NCBI GenBank assembly: GCA_022385755.1
Contig: MU278395.1
Coordinates: 1-64,000 of the forward strand
DNA: 64,000 nucleotides
Direction of reading: 5' to 3'
From: Trametopsis cervina
Taxonomy: Eukaryota > Basidiomycota > Agaricomycetes > Polyporales > Irpicaceae
The translations under genes and the position numbers were made by a program. The notes under the pieces are model-generated. The model searched no databases, had not been told where the DNA came from, and saw nothing but the letters and a program-made list of their open reading frames with translations. This document shows, piece by piece, positions 1 through 13,046 of this stretch; the stretch's first letter is position 1; each line of letters starts with the position of its first letter.

Positions 1-300
1 GAGCTGGAATGATGGACTAAATGGGATATGTCAGTCAAGAAGGACAAGGAGCTCATTACCATAGGGCCGCACCTTGTCGTCTACCATCCATCCCTCACCG
101 GAATAACCTTCGTCGTCAGGTACGCCACCCTGTATCGGTTCATGGCTGGGAGCTAGATGAGAGCGCTCGATGAGGTGAGTTGAGCAGTGCGAAGGTCGGC
201 CTGCTGTTCTGCGTCAGTCAGTACCTAGAATGATTACCTTCTCATCGGCGACGAGGACCGTGTGTTGAGGTAGAGCTTTCCTAATCAGTATGCAATCGCA
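1..300 (+). pseudogene. ICMT-like methyltransferase remnant 1
   Basis: The sequence matches the 3' half of the intact isoprenylcysteine methyltransferase-like gene at 28,123-28,939. It includes the stretch encoding SVKKDKELIT just before the conserved catalytic segment, and further down the equivalent of the ATEDRVL-type region. Frameshifts, small deletions and stops break the frame, so no product is expected. The 5' part lies beyond the window edge. A second remnant in the same relative position opens repeat unit B. Confidence 0.8.
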
Positions 301-3300
301 GCGGGTCCACGAACATATTTGAAAGTTGCGGATGTGATGCCATCTGGTGCACGATAAGATTCTGAGAGAACATCGAAGTGAGAGCTCGGGCACGGAGGCG
401 TACTCGGAGGTTACTGATCCGTTGACACGTGCTGAGGCGCCCAATGCAGATCACCTCCGACGCGACTTCGCAGATTGTTCTGATCGCTCATGCCTTTCTA
501 CAACACCTCGACCTCGATTTCGCACCACAACACTCCCGCCCTCACGCCCTCACATCAAGGTCAAGACATGCTCGCGAACGTCTGATTGTTTGCCTGTGTC
601 AGCAGCCTCGACCTCGCGGCGTGCTTGGTCGGTGTTTTCGTTGAGGGTATGCGTCGCATCTACCTGACGGTCACAAGCCGTGCAGGCATATGGTACGTAT
701 CTCCGTCAAGGCTCATGAAGTTGTAGGGAGGGAGAGGTCTGCAGGATAGGATTATTGGCATGGGTGTACGAATCCCATTGGTGCGTTGCACGACTTTAAC
801 TCGCTTACAGCTAATTATCATTCCTGTACGCTTCCTAATCACAAGCTCAGCGACGAGCCAAGTTGAACATACGGGACGACACCCCATGACGAATGCGTCT
901 TTCTGCCACGACGCGTCGGCACCGAATCCTTGCAGCACGGCACACGAATCACCTCGTTCATCTTCTCACCAGTCCCGGCCCCAACCTGGCTCCCACCGCT
1001 CTTACCCAGCCTCCGACATCTTCCTCTTGCTTCTCCCGTTTCAACCCGCACTGGAACTAATGCATGTATTCAAAGCACCCGTGCTACCCATCCCGCTCAC
1101 CCCAAGTACTACCCTCAGCAATGCAGCGGCATGCTTCACCCGGATGCTGCGCCTACTAGAAAACGATATTGTTCGCGCTCCTATCTCACACCCATTCCGG
1201 ACTGCATCGCGTCGCGTGCAGCCAGCCCGAGCAAATGGACTGTCGCTAGGGGAAATCCTCACGGCGACACACCACCTGCCGCCAGCCACCCCGACGATGT
1301 AAGGTTACCATCTCCCTCCGGAAGGGACTTCGCGATGACGCGGGAGAGTCGCTGAGGATCAGGCTAGGGCTCTTTGGCCTCTACCATTCAAAATACGCCG
1401 TACGTACGCACCCACACGTAGTCCCGCTGACCTGATGACCACCTGACAGACTTCCACGCTGCTATGGGTACGAGCGGTAAAGACATCTCTCGACGCCCGT
1501 GTCAACGCCTGTTCGCGTGGAAGGCCGTCGACTTGGCCGACAACGATGTCATCGATGCTCTCGTGTTGTGTTGCATGCGGCGTCCACTCTTTTGCATCCG
1601 TGGCCGCCCACAAATCTCTTCATGCTCGGATCCTGCTTACCTGTGGGCGCAGCGTCGCGGTGTTCACGCCGGCTTGTGTGATGAAGCTGGTGCCCCTCAT
1701 CGCGCTGCTCGTGTTCTAAGGCGTGTAATTCCAACCGTCTTCGATAGACGGTAAGCCGTGTGGGATGAGTCTCACAGAACGAGCAGGTCTGGACATCGAC
1801 TCGGTAGGATACATCATCTGTACAGCGCTGTGCCTCCGATTGCTATTAATAAACTCCCCATCGTGGGGCTGAACCCGTGGTGGCTACTGCACGGTATAAA
1901 ACGCACCGTTGTTTGTCTCGCATGCGCGCGCGCCATTGAGCAGGCGATGATCTTGTGTACGATCGGATCTGCCTCGAACGCCACAACGCTGGCGCTTCAA
2001 GTGGGTCGTTCTCGCGGGAACGGGCCAAAGGGTCGCTTGTGACTACACCATCATCATACCTCTCATGGCTCGACGGCGTTACCGGTCGCTGCCCACACAC
2101 CTCCTTATTCCTCACCCAAACTCGTCGAAACCTTACATCCATCGCTAGCCGGGCATTCCTCTGCGATCTCTTTTGCGCGAACCACAACAGTATCTAGCAC
2201 GCACATCCTCTGTCCGGTCGGAGCGCGCGTTCTGGCAAGCTTCATGGACTGCATTGTTAGGTGATTCGGTGTGGGTACGGCTTTGGGTAATATGATGGCT
2301 GTCGCAGCTTTTTAGTGAGTACACGTACGCTCTCTCTCCGTCTGCCGATGCTCAATAGATACGACGACAAGTCCGCGGACGACCCACACGGCCCATGCAC
2401 TGCTCGCTGCTTTCCGCTGCTGTGCCCTGTAGCGGGTAATCTATGCCATTCTGCGTTCTGTATTCCCCTTGCGTCACCAATCTGCGCCGCCCAGCTTCGC
2501 TGATGTGGCGTGCAGGCAGCCAGCATCGAAGTCTGCGCCACACCGATCGGGGCACACATTATGCCCCCATATGGTGTCTGCGGTGCCCAATCTGCGCACA
2601 CGGACCTCCAACCACGCACCGCAACCCCCACGGACACACTGCACACCGATCGCCCTTGCTTCGATCTCGCGCCACAGCACACTTGCCCCTCTCGACTCTC
2701 TCACCCCTTCCCAGCGCCGTCCTCACCACTGCGCTCCCGTTTGCAAGCCTCACCATCGATCTCGTAGTCGAATCGCTCGCCAGTCTTCCCCGCGCTCCAT
2801 TGCTTCGCCGCGGGTGTGGATGCTGTTGCGCATATGCTCTCCACCCCTCATGACAGCAGCCCTGTGGTGCCTCGAATCGTCTCCCCTCGCCCTGCCCACG
2901 AATCACACCCACATCGCCCTCAATCATGGCTTCTCGTCCATTCTCTGTGACCTCGGGGCCTCTGACGCCGTCTTCTATCGCGCGTGATATGTCTCGGATG
3001 ACGCGGACCCGTGTCGTGACTACCGTACGTGCCTATATGCTGGGTCGGTGAGTCCTAGCTCACAAACAGCGCATGACGCTCATACGCCTCTGGTACATGG
3101 CAGGTCGAGTGCCTTTCCCGACAGGTGGAGCTAGTTTGCGTGACTTCCTTATGAACGTTCTTCCCTACTCCGCCCTCGATAATTCCCCGTTGCAACTTCT
3201 AGTGACTAGCTGCAAGACGCCTCACTTCTGCCACGGTCCCTTAGCTCCGCATCACTGCGTTAGCGCACTCAGCACGCGCGTAGCTAGAGGTCGACGCAAA

Positions 3301-5290
3301 AGTGGAGATGATGTCGACGCGGGCAGAGGTAGTTCTCGTGGGCGGGACGGTTCGCGGTGGACAGGGAGCAGCGGCAATTCAGTCTCGTGAAGGGCGGCAT
3401 CAGCGACGCGGATGCGGATGCTTGCACATCTCATGTCATTCCGAACCCCTGCGAGCTGCAGAGGTATAGCACTGCTCTTGTTGAACGGTGCGTTAATTGT
3501 TCGTGCCACATATAAGCCCCGCCCTCTATTTGGATACCTCACTTCGATCGCAGAGATTTTGCTATCGGTGGAGGCGGTGACAACGTTTGGGTCGTTCAAC
3601 AAGCTAAGACGCGTCGTTTATCGCTAAATACCCAACGATGCTCGCGAGGGTTAACATTCGTCAATCAACGCTTGCTACAGCATCCACTACGAAACGACGC
3701 TCCTTGCCGCAGGCCGCACGCGATCTCCTAGAATTTCCGGAGCTGTGTCAGCTCCTACATTATCCAAGACGACCGACCCCAGAATGTTTTCTGCATGCAG
3801 GTAAGTTCTTATTAAACCGTCTTTACTTACATCTTCGCATAAGATCACTAGTGGGGTGCGTCTGCAAGCCGTGCGAGAGGTCCGCACATCTTGGACTCAA
3901 TACTCGAGGTGCCCGGGCACGCGACGTGCTTTTTTGCATTCACCGACTACGGCGTTTTGCAGACTCGCGATGACGCTACAGAACACGATGCGTGAATCCA
4001 TGTTCGCCTAGTAGTGCAGGCCAAGCAGGGTTCTGGCTGCCGCGAACCCACATGGTGTGGCATTTGGTGCATAAAATACGCACTGCAAGGCATTGTCGAC
4101 AAACGGGCAGATCGTACTGCTTAGCAATGGAGGATTTGTGCGATAGCTTTAGTATTTGGCTGGTGTGACCAATTTCATTATGTAGATTACGTCTCAGCAA
4201 TATTATCTTCGCCCAAATCATTTGTGCTGGCAATAGGCTGTCGCAAGCAAAGAAGTTATATGCGGAGATCACAACTCGTACAATATAAAGTATTGGGTCT
4301 TCTCCCGTCGACTAACGAGGCGAGGTCGAGGGAGACGGGAAGACGGTGGAGTGTGAGCCGCAGCTCAGCATCGACGAACGGACGGGCATCACGTTGCGCA
4401 CAAGTAGCGACAATCTCAAGGAGGTGCACTTCGAAGAGAAGTGGGGAGGCGTCGTCGCCGAACGGGTTCATAAGCACAGCATACATGTTGCTATTGAGGC
4501 TGATCGTGCAAAGAATCGAAGACCCAGCGTGCTTGATCTCTTTACGGCCCCTGCACATGCGCTACAACCGTTTGATGAGCTTGTCGACGCCACGGGTGGA
4601 CGAGAGCACCTTGCCAAGGCGGCTCTTCAGCCGTTAGAGGCGGGCGATACAAACTGAGGGCGACTATGCGTTGGTGCAAGACCCTCAGGATGGCGAAACG
4701 TGCGAGGACTTGCGACACGTTCCACAGATTCAGGAAATGCTGGCTGAGGCGACGGATTCTTCACGGTCGCCCCGGTGAATGCTCGGGTTGGCGATCGCGT
4801 CAAGGAGGTGGTGAAGCAACTGATTTTGGAGACTCCACCTGCGTCCGTGTACACCACCGCACCGTATTCGTTCGAGAGATCGAAGCCAGCATCGCCAGGG
4901 AAGTGGTGCTTCTATAGCACGTCGTCGAGAGAGCAACAGTTCGTCTGCGATACTCGGATCCAGCGTGAGGATGCGCGCGTTGAAGCCCGCATGCACGTTT
5001 TCCGGTGCTCTCCTTTGTCTCCTGGTACTCTTGCTCTCCAAGCCCGTCAACTCGCCGCTCCCTAGCTCCACGCCTACCATAACCGCCTCGTCCGCTTGCT
5101 ATACTCCTCACACGCCCTAGCCCCGTTTGTCCGCAGCATAGACTCGCTGTTGCCCGTTGTCGTCGTCAGCGTGTATGTCGAGAATCGACAGACGGGCGTA
5201 CTCAGGCTATCGCTTGTGTCGAGGTAATCCGCGTGTCAAGCAAGGCGAAGCCTGCAGCATTTGAGGACAGCGGCTGCTTAGATTGCGCTC
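1..5290. repeat. Degenerate repeat unit A (continues left of window)
   Basis: This stretch aligns collinearly by eye with unit B at 6,490-11,720, with an offset of about 6.56-6.73 kb. Matching landmarks are A 430-760 with B 7,000-7,320, A 860-1,300 with B 7,420-7,860, A 2,470-2,960 with B 9,030-9,540, A 3,060-3,400 with B 9,640-9,980, and A 4,300-4,950 with B 11,040-11,640. Frames are broken in both copies and substitutions are scattered. Many ORFs cross the region, but none keeps the same frame in both copies over a convincing length, so I call no intact gene. The tail at 5,040-5,290 recurs at 19,490-19,790, and 2,470-2,880 recurs at 26,925-27,310. The unit starts inside a methyltransferase remnant, so its true left edge lies outside the window. 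Confidence 0.8.
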
Positions 5291-6489
5291 CGCGCGGGTT
5301 GAACGCACGCGCGCGGGCCCTGGTTCGGTGGGAGAGGACGTTATGTTAGTCAAGGCTCGCGCGTATACGTCGGGGGCGTACGCGGGTGGTTGTCTTCGAG
5401 ATCGACGGTATGGGGAAGCTACAACCGACGGCTGACATTATCATGTCCTCGACGCGACTACATCCAGTTAGCCAACGTGATATCAAGGAAATACGAACAT
5501 GTGTTTTGCTCACATGAAGCGTATATACATCATCAGTTGAGTGTTTGTATGGCGATCACGACCTTCTTGCAGATCAATGAGGTCTTGCGTAGGAGTACAA
5601 GACGCCACAGCGGTCTGTACCGTCCTTCAGTAGCGGCAATGAAAAAATATGAGCATCAAGCGTACGTACCATACGGGGTGAGTGCGTTCATAAGAGCACG
5701 AGTTCATGCCGATGAGAGCAAGTCGAGGACGTCTCTGGGACGCTAGGATCCAGATACATTCCACGTTACTGGAATGATGCACCCGCCGTTGGACTGTGCA
5801 CAGCGCCAACTGACGGTTAAAATCGGGTACCTTCTATACTCTAGGCAACTGAGACTGCCGAGTGAGTACGACAACAGGGAGAGTTAGATAAGAACAGAGA
5901 GAGGACTCACCGAAACTCTCAAAACCTGTGAGGGCTCACGAAATTTGCTTCGCCACCCTCTATATGCACAACGCTCGATGCTGCGCGCGTGGTATAGTAC
6001 ACTGTGCTTGAGATAGCTTCTATAGGAGCGCAATGGCCCGCCTGAGTCTCAACGATGCCCTGTAAGGATGTCATGTTTCGGGCATATGTCCAAAAAGCAG
6101 AGCGCACGGCGGAACTTCATCCTTCATGTCTCGTACATGAAGTGGCCACGCATGCATCTCGTTGAGCTCCACGCACGACCCGTGTATTTAGTCTACACCA
6201 CCAGACCGTCGCATCCATCGTTTTCACTACACTGGTAATGGCGCTGCATGCGTCTCCTGTCTTCGAGCCTCGATGAGTGTGTGCACCTTACGCTCTGCGG
6301 ATCCTGATACCAAAGGCGATCGACCAAGAAGCTCGCGCGTTCTGATGCAGTTCAGTTTCGTACACGGGTGAGCTATGGCGACGGAGGTGCCTTGAGGGCA
6401 CTACATTGCTTTATCTCCTTGCTGATTTGAGCTGCCTACACGTAGCGTAATCAAAGGTAAGCATCACACATTCCCGTCAGGGAAGTGGA
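5291..6489. other. Spacer between repeat units A and B, no gene seen
   Basis: No ORF here has a recognisable domain or a plausible spliced structure. The longest frames are about 118 codons of low-complexity-free but unfamiliar sequence, and they lack splice support. Confidence 0.5.
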
Positions 6490-9400
6490 CACACCTTTAT
6501 CCTGTGGTCCTTCGCCGGCCCTCTTCCACCACTGATATCGAACCAGCCTATGCTTTGGCTAGTTGTAACGGGCGCAAAAATCCACCCAGCATGCCAACGC
6601 GAGCTGGATTGATGGATATGTCAGTCAAGAAGGACAAGGAGCTCATTACCATAGGGACATACCTTATCGTCCGCCATCCATCCCTCACTAGAACAATCTT
6701 CAGAGCTATTTGTGCCATCCCCTTTCAGTTCGTACTTGTGAGATGGGCGAGAGGGGCTTGATGAGGGGAGTTGAGCAGTACGAGGGTCGGCCTGCCGTTC
6801 TGCGTCGGTTAGTACCTAGAATGATCACATTCTCATCGGCGACGAGGACCGTATGTTCGACTAGAGCCTTCAAATCCGTATGCACTCACAGCGAGGCCGT
6901 AAGCGTATTTGAGAGGTGCAGATGTGCGTTGACATCTTGGGAGCATATTGAAGTGAGAATTCGCGCACGGAGGTTACTGATCCGTCGACACGTGCTCGGG
7001 CGCCCAATGCTGGTCACTTCACGACGCGACTCTGCGGATTGCTCTGATCGCTCATGCCTTTCTACAACACCTCGCCCTCGACTTCGCATCGCAACACTTC
7101 CGCCCTCACACCAAGGTCCAGACATGCTCGCGAACGTCCGACCATCTGCCAGTGTCAGCAGCCTCGACCTCGCGGCGTGCCTGGTCGGTGTTTTCGTTGA
7201 GGGTATGCGTCGCCTCCACCTGACGGTCACAAGCCGTGCAGGTATATGGTACGCATCTCCGTCAAGGCTCATGAAGTTGTAGAGAGGGAGAGGTCTGCGG
7301 GATAGGATGCTTGGCATGGGTTTACGAATCCCATTGGTGCGTTGCTCGACTTTAACTCGCATCACAGCTACTTATCATTCCTGTACGCTTCCTAGTTCAC
7401 AAGCTCGGCGACGAGCCAAGTTGAACTTACGGGACGGCACCCCATGACGAGTGCGCCTTTCCTCCCCGACATCTTAGCACTAAATCTTTGCAGCACGGCG
7501 CACGAATCACCTCGTTCATCTTCTGACCAATCCCGGCCCCAGCCTGGCTCCCACCGCTCTTACCTCGTCTCCGCCACCTCCATCTTGCTCCTCTCGTTGC
7601 AACCCGCCGTGGAATCCATGCATGTATTCACAGCACCCGTGCAACCTATCTCGCTCGCCCTACGTATGGCCTCTGCGATGCAGCGGCAGGCTTCACCCGG
7701 ATGCTGCACCGACTGTATAGTGGTCTTGCCCGCGCTCTTGTCTCACGTCCGTCTGGGAATGTATCGCGTTGTGCGCAGCGAGTGGGTTCCTGCTAAGGAT
7801 GATCCTCACGGCGACACACCACCTGCCGCCAGCCACCCCGACGGATGCAAGGTTTTCATGTCCCTCCGGAAGTGACTTCGCGATGAAGCGGGAGAGTCAC
7901 TAAGGCTCAGGTCAGAGCCCGCCAGTCTCTGCAGCTCCAAATACGCGGTACGTGAACACCCACATGCAGTTCATCAGGCCTCACCGCTGACTTGATGACC
8001 ACCTGACACTTTTTCACGCCCCTATGGGTGCGAGCAGCAAAGACACCTATCCACAGACAACTCCCGTGTCAACGCCTGTTTGCGTGGAACACCATTGGCT
8101 TGGACGACGACGATCTCATGTACGCTCGAGTGTTGTGTCGCATGCGGCGTCCACTCCCTTTGCATTCGTAGCCGCCCACAAATCTCTTCATGCTCGGATC
8201 CTGCCTACCTGTGGGCGCAGCGTCGCGGTGTTCACGCCGGCTTGTGTGATGAAACTGGTGCCCCTCATTGCATTGCTCGTATTCGAGGGCATATAATGCA
8301 AACCGTCTTTGATAGCGGGTAGGCCGTGTGGGATGAGTCTCACAGAACGAGCAGGTCTAGACATCGACCCTGTAGCATACGTCCCCTGTACAGCTCCGTG
8401 CTATCGAGTGATATCGAACTGTCATTAACACAGAACCCAATGTGATATTGAGACTGCTCGTCAAAAGGACGTACCATTGCTCGCCTCGCATGCCCACTAT
8501 CGAGTAAGGGGTGATCTAGGACGATCGGATCTAGTATACGCCGAACGCCACAAGGCTGGCGCTTCAAGTGCGTCGTTCTCGCCGGGAGGTCGCCTGTGAC
8601 CACCAGCACCACACCTCTCGTGGCCCGATGGCGCTACCAGTCGCTGCCCACACACCTCCTCATTTTCCACCCAAACTCGTCGAAACCATACATCTATCGC
8701 TAGCCGGGCATTCCTCTGCAATCTCTTTTGCGCGAACCACAACAGTATCTAGCACGCACATCCTCTGCCCGATCGGAGCAGGCGTTCTGGCAAGCTTCAT
8801 GGACTGCATTGTTGAGTGATTCGGTGTGGGTACGGCTTTGGGTGAGATGAAGCGGGTGGGGGCTGTCGCAGCTTTTTGGTGAGTACACGTGCGCTCTCCG
8901 TCTGCCGATGCTCAGTAAATACGGCTATAAGTCCGCGGAGGACCCACACGGCCCATACACTCCTCGCTGTCTTCCACTGTTGTTCCCTGCAGGAGGCAAT
9001 CGATTGCATCCACCGGTCAGTTTCCCGCGTGCGCCACCCATCTGCGCCGCCCAGCTTCGTTGATGTGGCGTGGGGGCAGGCAGCATCGAAGCATGCGCCA
9101 CACCGATCGGGGCACACATTACGCCCACATACGGTGTCTGCGGTACCCAATTCGCATGCATGGACCTCCCAACCACACACCGCAACCTCCACGGACACAC
9201 CGCACATCGATCGCCCTTGCTTCGATCTCGCGCCACAGCACCCCTTGCCCCCGTCGACTCTCTCACCCTTTCCCAGCGCCGTCCTCACCAATGCGCTCCC
9301 GTTTGGAAGCGTTACCATCGATCTCGCGGTCGAATCGCTTGCCAGCCTTCCCCGCGCTCCATTGCTTTGCCGCGGGTGTGGATGCTGTTGCACATGTGCC

Positions 9401-11720
9401 CTCCAGCCGTCGATTAGCTCATGATAGCTACCCGCGTGACGCCTCGAATCGCCTCCCCTCGCCCTGCCCCACGACTCGTACCCACATCGTCCCCAATCAT
9501 GGCTTCTCGTCCATGCTCCGTGCCATTGGGGGCCTTTGACTCCGTCCTGCATCGCCTGTGAGATGTCTGGGACCGCGCGGAGTCGTGTCGTGCCTACTGT
9601 ACGTGCCTATATGCTGCGTCAGTAAGTCCAAGCTCACAAACAGCGCATGACGCTCATACGCCTCTGGTACATGGCAGGTCGAGTACCTTTCCCGACAGGT
9701 GGAGCTAGTTTGCGCGACCTCCTTATGAACGCTCTTCCCTACTCCGCCCTCTATAACTCCCCCTTGCAACTTCTTCCAATGACTAGCTCCGAGACGCCTC
9801 GCTTCTGCCACGGTCCCTTGGCTCCGCATCCCTGCCTGAGCGCACTCAGCACGCGCGTAGCTAGAGGCCGACGCAAATGTGGAGATGATGTCGACGCGGG
9901 CAGAGGTAGTTCTCGTGGGCGTGACCGTTCGCGGTGGACAGGGAGGAGTGGCCCTCAGCGTCGCAAAGGGCGTGAGTGTCGGCATTGGTGATGCGGATGC
10001 GGACGCTTACGCATGTCGTGCATTCTGAATCCTTGCGAGATGTGGAGGTATAACACGGCTCCTGGTGAACGGTGCGTAGCTTATTCGTTTCCATAACAAT
10101 CTCGCTCATTGGGTTGGTGCTCCGCTTCAGTCATAGGTGTTTTGCGGACAACGGAAGTAGCGACAGGAGTTTTGTCGTTCAGTGAGCTGCGACGCGTTGT
10201 TTCAAGCCAAACACCCAACGAACGCTCCTCTCGCTCGCCCGGGTGGATATTCACCGAGCGGCGCGTTCTCTATACCTTGCAGTATCTCTCATCCTCTTCG
10301 CTACAGGCCACACGCGATATCCCCGAATTCCTGAAGCTCTGTCAATCTCTCCATTTTCCGAGACGACCGACCTCGGAACATTATCTGCATCCAGGTGCGT
10401 CCTTATTAATCTTTACTGACATCTATCGCCTCGTATCACCAGTACGCTACGTCTGCAACCCCTCCGCAAGGTCTACACGTCTTGAACTCGTTACTGCAGG
10501 GCACATAGCGCATCCGACAGGTCTTTCCCCTCTCCACCGACTCGCGTTGCCGTTGGAGAACTCGGCATGGGAAGCTACATTTGCCTGGGAAAGAAAGGTA
10601 AGCAGGGTCTCTGCCACTGCGCACTCACCTGGCGTGGCATTCCGTGCATCAAGCATGCACGGTAAGGTATTGTCGGCCAGGGAACCAGACCCCACTGACC
10701 AAGGCATGGAGTGCATATACTATAGCTTTAGTATTTGACTCCTGTAACCAATTTCATTCTGTAGATTACGCATCAATAAGATTATCTGTGCCCAAATCAA
10801 TCATTTGCGCTGGCCATAGACCGCGTCGCGAGCAAAAAGATTATGTGTGTCGGTTATAACTCATCCTATCTATACTAGTGTCTCCGACACAATACCGACC
10901 TTCATAACTGTGTGCCACACCTCCGCTCGGCAGCATCCAACTCATTTCTAGCTTCTCATTTCCTGTGCCCGATCCTGCCGTCCGTTGTGCCTTGAAAAAC
11001 TCATTGAAGCCACGATCCAGAGGGTGCAGCAACACGCAGCTGCGCTTGCTCGCGCCGACTGACGAGGTGAAGTCGAAGGAGGCGGGAAGACGGCGGAGTA
11101 TGAGTCGCAGCTCGGCATATCCAGGTGGCGACAACAACGGGTAAATGAGCGTTGAGGAGGGGAGAGGGGACCTCGTTGTCCAACGTGTCTAGAAACGCAG
11201 CATACATGCTGCAGTTGAAGCTGCTCGTGTCCTACGGAGACGCATCAGGCACCAGGCGGTGCGTGATCTCTTTGCAGGCTCTAGGCATGTGCCACAGCCT
11301 TTCGATACCGCTGGTCGATGGCGCGAGTGGACCGCGGCACGTTGCAAAGGCAGCTCTTCAGCCGTTCGAGGCGGGCGATACAAACTGAGGGCATCGATGC
11401 ATTTGTGCAAGACCCTCAGGATGGCGAGACGTGCGGGGACCTGCGACACGTTCCCCAGATTCTGGAAATGCTGCCTTCCGGCGACAGAGTCTTCACAGCG
11501 ATCGCGTCGAAGAGGTAGTGGAGCAACTGACTTTGGGGGCCGCACCTGCATCCGTGCACACCACCGCACCGTATTCGTTCGAGAGCTCGAAGCTGGCATC
11601 GCCAGGGAAGTGGTGCTTCCATAGCGAGTCGTTGAGGGCATAGTAGTTTGCCTGCGATGCTCGCATCCAGCACGAGGATGCGCGCCCCCAGGCTCACATG
11701 CACGCGCACGACTAACGCCC
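6490..11720. repeat. Degenerate repeat unit B
   Basis: This is the second copy of the unit seen at 1-5,290, in the same orientation and order. The offset grows from about 6.56 kb to about 6.73 kb near the 3' end, so one copy has gained or lost roughly 150 bp. The match to A stops near 11,715, where A continues with the segment also found at 19,490-19,790. Like A, it carries no reading frame conserved over its length. Confidence 0.8.
6505..6890 (+). pseudogene. ICMT-like methyltransferase remnant 2
   Basis: This remnant extends further 5' than the one at the left window edge. It starts at the equivalent of position 28,473, where both encode an LRRPSxATDxE-like stretch, and continues through the CQRELG equivalent and the SVKKDKELIT segment. 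The frame is interrupted by small deletions relative to the intact gene at 28,123-28,939, including loss of the segment between the AIRLACQ and WFTWEM equivalents. It is a decayed duplicate, not a gene. Confidence 0.85.
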
Positions 11721-11737
11721 CATCCTGTCGAGTGAGT

Positions 11738-12243
11738 ATGTGCGGCATCAAACGTACCGGGCTGGCCATATGGGACAAGTTCGCGCTGCGGTCCGCGTGG
11801 GTTCTTGTTGAGCACGGCAACAAGTGTCGACATTCAGCCAACCATACGCCAGAAGTGAAAGTAAGAAAGAACTTACTAGAGCTACCAAGCAATTCTTCCT
11901 TAGATGACCTACAGAAACCTCCTGCAGACGTTTTCAGACGTCTTAAGTCAATGATCCACATCCGCCTTCGTTGTCAATGTAGGAGTAACCGAAGCGTAAG
12001 ACCCAGAAGTTGTTTTTTCTTTGTATATTCACCACACGCTCTCGTCGTACATACAGACGTCCTGAACATAAGAATGCGCTCACCTCATTGCGAGCCGTCG
12101 GACTTGTACCTGCAAACGCGAGGCCCAAAGAAGATACGGATGAACGTAGCCTGCCGCAGAAGAAGAAAGAGGTGCAATTTGATGAGCAAGCACCTGACGT
12201 TGAGGTCTCTCGATTGGAGTGGGACGAGGAGAGTGAGGCTTAG
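11738..12243 (+). CDS. Possible small two-exon gene or gene remnant, unknown function
   Basis: I do not recognise this gene. The model joins 11738..11946 and 12057..12243 (131 aa). Two stretches look like real protein: one in exon 1 containing LLELPSNSSLDDLQKPPADV, and a charged C-terminal stretch in exon 2 ending DVEVSRLEWDEESEA. The donor at 11,947 and the acceptor after ACAG at 12,056 bring both into one frame, but the intron would be 110 nt, long for this window. The start lies only about 20 bp past the end of repeat unit B. The gene may therefore have lost its true 5' end to the repeat junction, and the ATG chosen is only the first available one. Confidence 0.35.
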
Positions 12244-12399
12244 AAAATGAAGGCGGAAGAGCACCGGAATTTCGGTCGTAGCTGGGGCACAGAAAATCAC
12301 AACGCTAAGGCAAGTACCGTGGCCAGAGAAACATCAAGACCTTCCGTGCGAGCGGAGGCCGGAAAGTACTGCTGCCCCTGATCGTTACTGAATGGAGGA

Positions 12400-13046
12400 T
12401 CGGAGAATACGCTCACGGTTGAATGGGCGCTTCCGTAGGTCATTTGAAACTTCCACTGGCAGCGCGGATAGCAAGGGTGTGCGAGAGCTGCGAGTGCTCT
12501 CTAGTCTAGTGAAATCAAGGATCGGCATTAGTATCAACTTCATCAGGCACAAAAATTTCGACGCACCGTCTGACTTCGCCATGCTACGTCTACCAGAAGA
12601 TACTACGGTGCGTGTGTTCAGGCGCATAGACCAATATTCCATGCGTGAGATCTTCATGGCAGAAAGAGGGGAGGTGGGCCAACCGACCGACTGCAGACTT
12701 GAACGTGGTCGTTTGACGAGACGCTGCTCCTTGGTGGCGTGAGAGTGCGCTACGTATGGAATGCGGCACGTGGTGTTACATCGTCTAGCGCCATCATCAC
12801 TGCCTGCACAGAACCAGCGCGTCGAAGATCCGCAAGAACGGTAATGCACGGCCCCATCCGACAAGGTTCAGTCGAGTGAGGCGCCTTCGATGCATGTTCC
12901 CATCCCCACGGTCATACACTGGTGTCGTGGCAGCCTCGTGTCGGGAAATGCGCTGGTAGCAGTGCTTACGACGCCTGCCTACGACTTACATCTTCACGCC
13001 CTTGCCTTGGATGCCCCCTTCGACAATCTAGGACTCACCTCGTTCA
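12400..13046. repeat. Duplicated 5' flank of NLR gene 1
   Basis: This flank aligns with 20,620-21,161, upstream of the second NLR. A clear shared block contains CTCCTTGGTGGCGTGAGAG at 12,727 and 20,880. The duplication that made the NLR pair therefore included at least 0.55 kb of upstream sequence, presumably with the promoter. A 159-codon minus-strand frame here is not conserved in the second copy, so it is not called. No clear TATA box was seen. Confidence 0.7.

Noticed and set aside
12385..12864. 159-codon minus-strand ORF upstream of NLR 1
   Set aside because: The homologous region upstream of NLR 2 (20,620-20,975) does not keep this frame, and no domain is visible.
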